Shown piece by piece: positions 8,608-15,362 of a stretch of DNA of 39,577 bases. The DNA is from Bacteroidales bacterium (GTDB taxonomy: Bacteria; Bacteroidota; Bacteroidia; Bacteroidales; UBA1402). How positions within the stretch are numbered: the stretch's first letter is position 1; each line of letters opens with the position of its first letter. The position numbers and the translations under genes were made by a program. The DNA lies in contig JAQUTN010000005.1 in assembly GCA_028694375.1 (NCBI GenBank), positions 1 through 39,577 on the forward strand, read 5' to 3'. The notes under the pieces were generated by a model, which had not been told where the DNA came from, ran no database searches, and saw only the letters and a list, made by a program, of their open reading frames with translations.

Positions 8608-9528
8608 ATGAAAACAAAAAACACCATTTGTCGTCTCTACGGCATACAACACCCTATCATACAAGGCGGTATGGCCTGGTGTAGCGGCTGGAAGCTGGCT
8701 TCTGCAGTCAGCAATCAGGGAGGACTGGGCCTGATTGGTGCAGGTTCCATGCACCCTGAAACGCTAAGGGAACACATTCAAAAATGTAAGAATGCCACCA
8801 ATCGTCCCTTTGGAGTGAATGTGCCGCTGATGTATCCACGGGTAGATGAAATCATGCACATTATCCGTGATGAAAAAGTCCGTATTGTATTTACTTCTGC
8901 GGGTAATCCCAAATTATGGACCGAATGGCTACATCAGCACAACATACTGGTCGCTCACGTAGTTTCAAGTTCTAAATTCAGTATTAAATGTCAGGAAGCC
9001 GGAGTCGATGTCGTAGTAGCCGAAGGATTCGAAGCCGGAGGTCACAACGGGAAGGAAGAAACCAGCACTTTTTGCCTGATACCACGGGTACGCGAAGTCT
9101 GTTCTTTGCCTTTGATTGCTGCCGGAGGTATCTCTTCGGGCAGCAGCTATCGTGCTGCCCTGGCATTGGGCGCAGAGGGTGTACAAATTGGGACCCGTTT
9201 TGCATTGTGCATGGAAAGTTCAGCCCATCCTGAATTCAAACATTATTGCAGGAACTTGCAGGAGGGAATGACCCAATTGATGTTGAAGAAACTTTCACCT
9301 ACCCGTTTGGCTCTTAACGATTTTGCAAAAAGGCTGGCTCAGGCCGAAGATAAGGGCGCAAGTGCAGAGGAGCTCAGCGATTTATTAGGCAAGGGACGAG
9401 CCAAAAAAGGAATCTTTGAAGGAGATTTAAAGGAAGGCGCCCTGGAAATTGGACAATGCGCCGGTAGCGTACGCAAAGAAGAATCTGTGCAGGACATTTT
9501 TGAGGATATCCTGAGCAACAAGGCCTAA
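8608..9528 (+). CDS. FMN-dependent enoyl-ACP reductase (FabK) / nitronate monooxygenase family protein
   Basis: 306 residues. TIM-barrel flavoprotein of the PF03060 type: N-terminal PIIQGGMAW (16-24), AVSNQGGLGLIGAG (33-46), FGVNVPLM (68-75), AEGFEAGGHNG (138-148) with His146, AAGGIS (171-176) and GVQIGTRF (191-198), the phosphate-binding end of the barrel. The combination of PI(I/F)QGGMAW, GGLG(I/L)IG(A/G)G and EAGGHxG is what I recall of streptococcal FabK, so trans-2-enoyl-ACP reduction in fatty-acid synthesis is the favoured role. Genome annotation usually labels such proteins nitronate monooxygenase and the two cannot be separated with certainty here. A C-terminal extension (about 225-306) ends in GALEIGQCAG. 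The ATG at 8608 is set by the promoter box just upstream. Confidence 0.82.
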   Translation: MKTKNTICRLYGIQHPIIQGGMAWCSGWKLASAVSNQGGLGLIGAGSMHPETLREHIQKCKNATNRPFGVNVPLMYPRVDEIMHIIRDEKVRIVFTSAGNPKLWTEWLHQHNILVAHVVSSSKFSIKCQEAGVDVVVAEGFEAGGHNGKEETSTFCLIPRVREVCSLPLIAAGGISSGSSYRAALALGAEGVQIGTRFALCMESSAHPEFKHYCRNLQEGMTQLMLKKLSPTRLALNDFAKRLAQAEDKGASAEELSDLLGKGRAKKGIFEGDLKEGALEIGQCAGSVRKEESVQDIFEDILSNKA

Positions 9529-9564
9529 GTAGAACAAAACTTAATGATTATAGTTAAACAGGCC

Positions 9565-9595
9565 TTGCAAATTAGTATGTTTTAGCTTACCTTTG
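9565..9595 (+). promoter_or_regulatory. Promoter of the tRNA-Arg gene (TTG, 20 bases, TACCTTTG)
   Basis: A -33 element TTG at 9565-9567 and a -7 box TACCTTTG at 9588-9595 are separated by 20 bases, the spacing of the Bacteroidota housekeeping sigma factor. The box ends 14 bases before the tRNA. Confidence 0.7.
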
Positions 9596-9609
9596 CCGGC
9601 GCAAAAAAG

Positions 9610-9683
9610 GGACCGGTAGCTCAGCTGGATAGAGCAACAGCCTTCTAAGCTGTAGGTCTTGGGTTCGAATCCCAACCGGTTCA
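9610..9683 (+). tRNA. tRNA-Arg (anticodon UCU)
   Basis: 74 bases fold into a full cloverleaf. The acceptor stem pairs GGACCGG (9610-9616) with CCGGTTC (9676-9682), containing one G-T wobble, and the discriminator base is A. The D arm has GCTC/GAGC. The anticodon stem is ACAGC/GCTGT around the loop CTTCTAA, giving TCT at positions 34-36. The variable loop is AGGTC. The T arm has TTGGG/CCCAA around TTCGAAT. CCA is not encoded. This tRNA reads AGA and possibly AGG codons. It has its own promoter. Confidence 0.95.
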
Positions 9684-9998
9684 CTTTATCTCTTGTCTGC
9701 AAACCAATTTTCCGATTACTTAGCTCAAGCTTTTTCTTTTTATACCAAGTCTGCTTAGTTTTAGTTTGCGAACAACTATCTTTTCTTTTCAAACGAACCA
9801 TGTTCGTATTTTATTCTGCATTTTTATAGTAAGATTTTCTATTCAAATCTTCTTTGTTAAATCATCGTATTTGTAGGAGAATCAATCGTTTTTCAAAGAA
9901 AAACACACAAAATGCAGAAAAATGAACAAAAAAATTGCTTTTTTTGAAAATTATTAAATTTTAGTCCTTATCTTGCGCCGTCAAAATTTTTAAACAAT
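9684..9998. other. AT-rich non-coding gap between tRNA-Arg and the cold-shock gene
   Basis: 315 bases without a credible gene. It holds a 6-bp inverted repeat ACGAAC-CAT-GTTCGT (9793-9807), a weak AT hairpin AAGATTT/AAATCTT (9831-9851), and A/T tracts from about 9895 to 9960. A near-consensus box TATCTTGC (9969-9976), one base off TAnnTTTG-like spacing, may be the cold-shock promoter. A longer leader, as in many csp genes, is an alternative. No tRNA terminator was recognised. Confidence 0.5.
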
Positions 9999-10190
9999 AT
10001 GTACAACGGAAAAGTAAAATTTTTTAACGAGGCCAAGGGCTTCGGTTTTATCAAAGAAACGGAAACTTCAAAAGAGTATTTCGTACATGCCAATGGTCTT
10101 ATCGACCGCATCAAAGAAAATGACGAAGTCACTTTCGAACTGGAAGAAGGCAGAAAAGGATTAAATGCAGTAAATGTTAAATTGGTGTAA
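9999..10190 (+). CDS. Cold-shock domain protein (CspA family)
   Basis: 63 residues, nearly all a single cold-shock OB-fold domain. The RNA-binding motif RNP1 is KGFGFI (about 13-18) and RNP2 is YFVHA (about 27-31), both intact. Such proteins bind single-stranded RNA or DNA and act as RNA chaperones, often at low temperature or during transition to stationary phase. Slightly shorter than the 66-70 residues of the E. coli proteins, as is common in this phylum. It stands alone, with a strong hairpin terminator 30 bases downstream and a long AT-rich upstream region that may carry regulation. Confidence 0.95.
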   Translation: MYNGKVKFFNEAKGFGFIKETETSKEYFVHANGLIDRIKENDEVTFELEEGRKGLNAVNVKLV

Positions 10191-10220
10191 CATCTTAACA
10201 TACAACATTTAGTACGATTG

Positions 10221-10257
10221 AAAAAGCTGTGTCTCAAAAAAGAACACAGCTTTTTTT
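10221..10257 (+). terminator. Rho-independent terminator of the cold-shock gene
   Basis: AAAAAGCTGTGT (10221-10232) pairs with ACACAGCTTTTT (10244-10255), a 12-bp stem with an 11-base loop ending in a T7 run. A-tracts on the other side let it also serve the convergent TamL gene ending at 10270. Confidence 0.88.
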
Positions 10258-10269
10258 ATGCACAAATAA

Positions 10270-12606
10270 CTAGAAAGGATAGCCAATGGCCAAGTGTAGA
10301 GCAAAGTCGTTCCACTGATCGATGTGCTTAATCCTCCATCGATCTTCGGCACTAAGTCCCGAAGGGTCAAATACTTTCATGCCCGCATCAACACGAACCA
10401 AAAAGAAATTAAAATCAAAACGCAAACCCAGGCCTGCAGAACAAGCCAATTGCTTATAAAACTCATCGAATTGGAATTGGCCACCCGGCTGATTGTCGTA
10501 ATTGCGCAAGGTCCATATATTTCCAACATCAACAAACAAGCCGCCCTCGAGCACCCAAAATAATTTACTGCGCAACTCCGCATTGATATCCAGCTTAAGG
10601 TCTCCCGATTGATTCATGAAATCGATAGTACTAAGACTGCTTTTATATGATCCCGGCCCCAATGTTCTGACAGACCAGCCACGTACAGAGTTGGCTCCAC
10701 CCGAAAAATAACGTTTTTCAAATGGCAATATTTTTGAATTACCATAGGGATAAGCTACGCCCATACCAACACGATAAGCAAAACGATTGCGAGGATTCAG
10801 AACAACACTTCTTGTATATTCAAATTCTCCTTTTACATATTGCGAAAAAGGGATATTCCCTATGGTATAGGCCTGATTTCCTTCCTTTTCTGCTCCCAGT
10901 AAGGAATAAGCCAGGCTTAAAATATTACCTGCTGATTCTACATTGGCACGTATGGTAAAAAAAGTTCGGTTGGATACTCCAAAAGGAACACTGGAATAAA
11001 GAATTCCGTATTGAGTACGCAAAATAAAATGATCTTCGTAACTGTATTTTAAGTACGAATTATCGGTGAGATAATTCGCCTTAAAAGCAGAGTCCACCCG
11101 AGGCATATAGACATATGCCAGATCGAGCAAATTTAAATTCTGACGCAAACGCTGCTTTCTCCAGGTATACTCCACGGTACCGGCAGCCATTGTTCGTAAA
11201 AATTCCGGACGTGACAGGTTATCGTAACTGATTTTGAAATTAGTATTGGCGTCCACTCCCTTTTTGAATTCTCGGGATAAAAAAGGAATCTTAAAATCGG
11301 GAAACTGCAAACCAACCTCACCCCCAAACTCTGCATAATCGTTTAGGAATGAACTTGAGAGAGCCTCATAGGCCCCCCGTAAACTGGTACTGAATGTTTC
11401 TCCGCCTCTGAGCAAATTAAGATGCGAATAGGTCAATGTTCCGGCAACACCCAGATCGCCCGCTGTATTGGTGCCCTCTACATCCATGGAAATAATGTTG
11501 TTTTTCCCGGGGGTCAATACCAAATAACAATCCAGCTTTGCTTCCTTTCCGAAAATTGAATCGCTGGTGGCTATTTCCTCGAAACGAATATTGACATATT
11601 TCATATTCTGCATGGAGTTGAAGCGGGCATAGGTTCTGTTCACAGTTCTGGCATCGTAATAATCGCCGGGAGTAATCATACAATTATCTGCCAACACTTT
11701 TGGTTTAATAAAGGGTTTATCCCTATAAACCACGGCATAATTTTCGTAGGGTATGGAATCGTAATCCGATAGCGCCACAAAAGGGTTGGCAGCTCCCTGA
11801 AGACCCACATTTCGCAGATAAACAGAACTGGGCACATCCAACATAAAAAACACGTTGCGAATTCGAAATTGTTTGTGTGGTCCGTATTGAGAAATGCCCT
11901 CGCGGTTGCGCTGTAAATAAGGCTGAATGATCAGCCGGAGATCGACAAGATTCTTATTGAGGGTGCTATCTGCCTCAAAACTGAAATGATCTTTATTGAC
12001 AGCATAGTAACCATAGTTTCTGGCCCAGGATACCAGTCTGGAACGTTCTTCGTTGAGCAGGTTGGTGTCGAATTTGTCTCCTGTTCGCACAGGGGACAAA
12101 GACAAAGCGTCGTAAATAAGCATATGAAAAGGGTCCTGCGGATTTATCTCGGCAGTATAACTATTGATTCGATACGCCTGATTGGGACTGATGCTGTATA
12201 TTGTTCTAATTTTCCGGCCTTTGCTCACTACCCGGGTTTCCACGTCTGAATCAAAATATCCCTTGCTGAATAAATACCTCTCCATAGCCATGGCAGAGCG
12301 CTGAGTGAGCAATTCTTCATAAACCACCGGGGCTTCTCCTATTTTTCTAAGGCTGCGATTGATCCATTTGCTGGTATCCTGCCCTGATATGTTGTAAAGT
12401 CCCAGATTTATTCTGAATAAACCCCAGAAACGAGAATTCGGTTGCTGTCGCAGGTAATTTTTTAGCTCTTTTTTCGAAATTTCCTCGTCTTTAAGCTCTA
12501 TACTAGTAGCGGTTAGCAACTGTTTGTCTTCCGGCACATATTTGAGAGTATGGCAGGAGACAAACAAGAGAGAAACCAGCACATAAAAGAGTTTTTTTAC
12601 TCGCAT
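10270..12606 (-). CDS. tamL: TamL-type BamA/TamA-family outer-membrane lipoprotein
   Basis: 778 residues. The signal sequence ends in lipobox LLFVSC with Cys18, followed by HTLKYVPEDKQLL, the N-terminal signature of the Bacteroidota lipoprotein form of the Omp85 family. POTRA-like segments follow (about 35-330), then a C-terminal 16-strand barrel region (about 390-778). It contains a (V/I)RG motif (SVRGWSVRTLGPGSY) typical of the Omp85 substrate-guiding loop, and ends in an aromatic residue (IGYPF). The presumed role is insertion or translocation of outer-membrane or surface proteins with TamB. No tamB lies in the window. It is divergent from a SpoU methyltransferase gene, a neighbour pair I recall from Bacteroides. 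The start is supported by the promoter at 12627-12658. Confidence 0.87.
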   Translation of the reverse strand: MRVKKLFYVLVSLLFVSCHTLKYVPEDKQLLTATSIELKDEEISKKELKNYLRQQPNSRFWGLFRINLGLYNISGQDTSKWINRSLRKIGEAPVVYEELLTQRSAMAMERYLFSKGYFDSDVETRVVSKGRKIRTIYSISPNQAYRINSYTAEINPQDPFHMLIYDALSLSPVRTGDKFDTNLLNEERSRLVSWARNYGYYAVNKDHFSFEADSTLNKNLVDLRLIIQPYLQRNREGISQYGPHKQFRIRNVFFMLDVPSSVYLRNVGLQGAANPFVALSDYDSIPYENYAVVYRDKPFIKPKVLADNCMITPGDYYDARTVNRTYARFNSMQNMKYVNIRFEEIATSDSIFGKEAKLDCYLVLTPGKNNIISMDVEGTNTAGDLGVAGTLTYSHLNLLRGGETFSTSLRGAYEALSSSFLNDYAEFGGEVGLQFPDFKIPFLSREFKKGVDANTNFKISYDNLSRPEFLRTMAAGTVEYTWRKQRLRQNLNLLDLAYVYMPRVDSAFKANYLTDNSYLKYSYEDHFILRTQYGILYSSVPFGVSNRTFFTIRANVESAGNILSLAYSLLGAEKEGNQAYTIGNIPFSQYVKGEFEYTRSVVLNPRNRFAYRVGMGVAYPYGNSKILPFEKRYFSGGANSVRGWSVRTLGPGSYKSSLSTIDFMNQSGDLKLDINAELRSKLFWVLEGGLFVDVGNIWTLRNYDNQPGGQFQFDEFYKQLACSAGLGLRFDFNFFLVRVDAGMKVFDPSGLSAEDRWRIKHIDQWNDFALHLAIGYPF

Positions 12607-12626
12607 TCCCGATTTTCTTATAGTGG

Positions 12627-12658
12627 CAAATGTACATCATTCCAAGCAATGTTCACAA
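12627..12658 (-). promoter_or_regulatory. Promoter of tamL (TTTG, 21 bases, TACATTTG)
   Basis: On the minus strand a -33 TTTG or TTG ends at 12656 and a -7 box TACATTTG occupies 12634-12627, with 21 bases between. Predicted leader about 17 nt. Confidence 0.65.
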
Positions 12659-12697
12659 ATTCAAATGGATAAATTTCTGCAGACTGAATTTCTTTTG

Positions 12698-12705
12698 TAG
12701 TTTTG
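12698..12705 (+). promoter_or_regulatory. Promoter -7 box (TAGTTTTG) of the SpoU methyltransferase gene
   Basis: Exact TAnnTTTG match, 18 bases before the ATG at 12724. It is divergent from the tamL promoter with 63 bases between the two boxes. No good -33 TTG was seen. Confidence 0.5.
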
Positions 12706-12723
12706 TTTTTCTAAATAACACTT

Positions 12724-13485
12724 ATGCTGAGTAAAGCCAAAATCAAGTGGATACATTCGCTGGATCTTAAAAAAAACCGGACTGAACTTCATCTGTTTAT
12801 AGCCGAAGGCCACAAATTGGTAACAGAGCTACTGCCTCTTATGCCCTGCCGATTTTTGACGGCCACCAAAGAATGGTTGCAAAAGCACCCTGACATTGAG
12901 GCTGCTGAGATAATTGAAGCTTCAGAACAGGAACTCAGCAAGGCTAGCAATCAACAACATCCCCAGGATGTACTGGCCGTTTTTGAAATACCTGACAGAA
13001 AGCCTGATTTGAATTATTTAAAAAATAATTTATCGCTGGCGCTTGATAATATTCAGGATCCCGGCAATCTGGGAACCATTATTCGTACCGCCGACTGGTT
13101 TGGTATCAATACCCTGCTATGTTCCATCGGATGCGCCGACGCCTTCAATCCCAAAACCGTACAGGCCAGCATGGGTTCAATTGCCAGGGTTGCTGTTCAT
13201 TATCTTACACTGGAAGAATTCCTTCCCGCCTTAAACATTCCGATATTCGGCACATTCCTCGAAGGAAAAAATATTTATGAATTCCGGGATCTGCCAAAGG
13301 CAGCAGTGATATTAATGGGGAACGAAGGGCAGGGAATTTCGGATAAACTAAAACCCATAGTAAACGAAAAGCTGTATATACCAGAATATCCCTCCGGCTG
13401 CAAAAGGGCAGAATCGCTCAATGTTTCTATTGCAACAGGAATAATTTGTGCTGCTTTCAGAAAACCAAATCACATCAATTCCTGA
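12724..13485 (+). CDS. TrmH/SpoU-family RNA 2'-O-methyltransferase
   Basis: 253 residues. The three SPOUT motifs are present: DNIQDPGNLGTIIRTADWFG (108-127), LMGNEGQGIS (197-206) and ESLNVSIATGI (230-240), which together form the trefoil-knot SAM site. An N-terminal RNA-binding region (about 1-95) resembles the L30e-like substrate domain (IAEGHKLVTE). These enzymes methylate ribose 2'-OH in rRNA or tRNA; the target nucleotide cannot be told from the sequence. Its 3' end overlaps the convergent DUF4296 gene by 11 bases. Confidence 0.9.
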   Translation: MLSKAKIKWIHSLDLKKNRTELHLFIAEGHKLVTELLPLMPCRFLTATKEWLQKHPDIEAAEIIEASEQELSKASNQQHPQDVLAVFEIPDRKPDLNYLKNNLSLALDNIQDPGNLGTIIRTADWFGINTLLCSIGCADAFNPKTVQASMGSIARVAVHYLTLEEFLPALNIPIFGTFLEGKNIYEFRDLPKAAVILMGNEGQGISDKLKPIVNEKLYIPEYPSGCKRAESLNVSIATGIICAAFRKPNHINS

Positions 13486-14212
13486 CCGGGGTAAGCTCTT
13501 TCGATATTTGTTCTCTCAAAAAAGCTTTAGTCCCGGGAGGTTCCGGCTGTTCATTTATTGCAGGCTGCTTAAATTCAACAACTGTCCACTCGCAGCTGTC
13601 AGAGGAATAAGACCTTAACCAATAGGTGATTTCGTACCTTTTAAAATCGGTTAAGGGCAAGAGGTACAAACTGTCTGTCCCTGATACCACAGAATCGGGC
13701 ATGTAGACAGAATCGGGCACGGAAACAGAATCGATCGACCAAATCTTAAACCATTTGCTATAAGAAGCTGTATCGAGCACAGCGATCAACTGAGCCTGCT
13801 TCTGAGCCTGCTCACGTAATTGCGTCTGTAACTTTTCTCGTTCGTTCATTTCTTCCTGTAAAGCCTTCATATTAAGTTCCACCTGTGCATATATTTTGGC
13901 GTAAACCTTATATTGCTGGCTATAATGAGCCACTGAATTATAAAAAACCTCTTCGGAGATATGGTGTTTCTCTAAAATTCTGCTATAGGCCAGATCTTGA
14001 AAAAAATTATCTTCGAGTCCCCGGGACCAGTCTGTTTTTTTCTTTTTATCTACATTCTGCAACAAGGCTTCTGTAAGATAAACATCGGTCAGCACAGCCG
14101 CCATCTTTTTTTGCGAAAGCACCTTGCCTTCTTTTTGTCCGCAGGCGGTCAATACCGGGGGCAACAAAGCAAATAGTAAAACTTTGAACAGTATGATTCT
14201 GAACTTTTTCAT
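13475..14212 (-). CDS. DUF4296 lipoprotein
   Basis: 245 residues. The signal peptide ends in lipobox LTAC with Cys24. The next 90 residues (KMAAVLTDVYLTEALLQN and so on) match what I recall of DUF4296, including the short helix VFYNSVAHYSQQY. A charged coiled-coil-like stretch follows (about 110-145, rich in E, Q, R and K), then a C-terminal beta-rich region ending in VRN. Function unknown. Because it lies 11 bases after lspA in the same direction, it is probably co-transcribed with the peptidase that processes it. DUF4296 next to lspA is a recurring order in Bacteroidota as far as I know. Confidence 0.78.
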   Translation of the reverse strand: MKKFRIILFKVLLFALLPPVLTACGQKEGKVLSQKKMAAVLTDVYLTEALLQNVDKKKKTDWSRGLEDNFFQDLAYSRILEKHHISEEVFYNSVAHYSQQYKVYAKIYAQVELNMKALQEEMNEREKLQTQLREQAQKQAQLIAVLDTASYSKWFKIWSIDSVSVPDSVYMPDSVVSGTDSLYLLPLTDFKRYEITYWLRSYSSDSCEWTVVEFKQPAINEQPEPPGTKAFLREQISKELTPVRN

Positions 14213-14223
14213 ACGCAGGGTTT

Positions 14224-14877
14224 TCAGCTTGGGAGAGGAGAACCTGCCTTGTTTTTTTTGTGTTTTTTTCCGGTATCCTCGGCCAGATGAGAGCGATAAA
14301 AGATCAACAGTATCAGGATGCCGGTAGTAATAGAGGTATCAGCAATATTGAATACCGGTCTGAAAAACAAAAAATCACGGCCGCCCCAAATAGGTAGCCA
14401 ATTGGGCAAAGTCGTGTCAATCACAGGGAAAAACAACATATCGACCACTTTCCCGTAAAAGACCGGTGCATAACCACCGTCCTGAGGGAAAAATCCGGCT
14501 ACCTGTCCATAACTGTGATCAAAGATCAAACCATAAAACACACAATCGATCACATTGCCTAGGGCACCGGCAATAATAAGTGCAATACTCAAAATATAGC
14601 CTGTAGGGAATTGCTTTTTCAGGCTAATATGCACCAAATACCAAATCAACAAGCCGGCAGCAATCAGTCTGAACAAGGTCAGAAATATCTTGTCAAAAAA
14701 TTCCCAGCCAAAAGCCATGCCGTTGTTTTCGGTAAAATATATATAAAACCAATCAGTTACACGAATGCTTTCGTGCAACTGGAAATGCGTTTTAATGTAT
14801 ATCTTAACCGCTTGATCTACAATCAGAATGATCGCAATTAGTATAAACGCTTTCCATACTTTGGAAAGTTTTGCCAT
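14224..14877 (-). CDS. lspA: Lipoprotein signal peptidase II
   Basis: 217 residues with four hydrophobic segments (about 8-25, 65-85, 94-112 and 183-195). The two catalytic aspartates are visible: Asp111 in GALGNVIDCVFYG and Asp180 in VFNIADTSI. NNGMAFGW (51-58) is the conserved first motif. The protein cleaves prolipoproteins before the lipidated Cys in the inner membrane. It is longer than the E. coli enzyme (164 aa), with an insert at about 118-172 common in this phylum and a Lys-rich C-terminus. It sits between the DksA-like gene (2-base gap) and the DUF4296 gene. Two lipoproteins that need it lie within 3 kb. Confidence 0.96.
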   Translation of the reverse strand: MAKLSKVWKAFILIAIILIVDQAVKIYIKTHFQLHESIRVTDWFYIYFTENNGMAFGWEFFDKIFLTLFRLIAAGLLIWYLVHISLKKQFPTGYILSIALIIAGALGNVIDCVFYGLIFDHSYGQVAGFFPQDGGYAPVFYGKVVDMLFFPVIDTTLPNWLPIWGGRDFLFFRPVFNIADTSITTGILILLIFYRSHLAEDTGKKHKKNKAGSPLPS

Positions 14878-14879
14878 CC

Positions 14880-15257
14880 TTAAGACTTTATGTTTTTAGC
14901 TTCAATACTCAAGGTTGCGTGGGGAACCGCACGTAAACGCTCTTTGGGAATGAGTTTCCCGGTTTCTCTGCATATTCCGTAGGTCTTGTTTTCAATACGA
15001 ACCAAGGCTGCTTCCAGATTTTCGATGAATTTCATCTGACGTTGGGCCAGACGCCCGGTTTCTTCTTTCAACAAAGTATTTGCGCCTTCTTCAAAAACCT
15101 TGAAGATGGGAGAAGTATCCATCACGTCATTACCGTCCATATTGTTGATGCTTGCTTTTAATTGTTCATACTCATCCCTGGCCTTGTCCAGTTTTTTCTG
15201 AATTAACTGACGAAACTCTTCCAGTTCTGCATCTGAATAACGAATAATTTCTGACAT
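14880..15257 (-). CDS. DksA/TraR-family protein lacking the zinc-binding cysteines
   Basis: 125 residues: a long helical hairpin (about 8-90, rich in Glu/Lys) followed by a C-terminal finger YGICRETGKLIPKERLRAVP. DksA normally has CxxC then CxxC. Here Cys96 is kept but the partners are Thr99, Ser117 and Ala120, so zinc cannot be bound in the usual way. Cys-poor variants are known in other DksA-like families and are, as I recall, standard for this lineage. The likely role is binding in the RNA polymerase secondary channel. It is placed between ileS (105-base gap) and lspA (2-base gap), a conserved cluster. Confidence 0.85.
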   Translation of the reverse strand: MSEIIRYSDAELEEFRQLIQKKLDKARDEYEQLKASINNMDGNDVMDTSPIFKVFEEGANTLLKEETGRLAQRQMKFIENLEAALVRIENKTYGICRETGKLIPKERLRAVPHATLSIEAKNIKS

Positions 15258-15362
15258 GGTATATTGTATTTTATGGTTAATCTCATGTTTGAATTTTAAT
15301 CTGCGAATATAGCAAAAAAAACATCGACAGCAATAGAATTCAAGCCTATGATATCTAAAAAA

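Noticed and set aside
9541-9801. 86-codon minus-strand frame across tRNA-Arg
   Set aside because: It overlaps a complete tRNA and its promoter, and the translated sequence has no family features.
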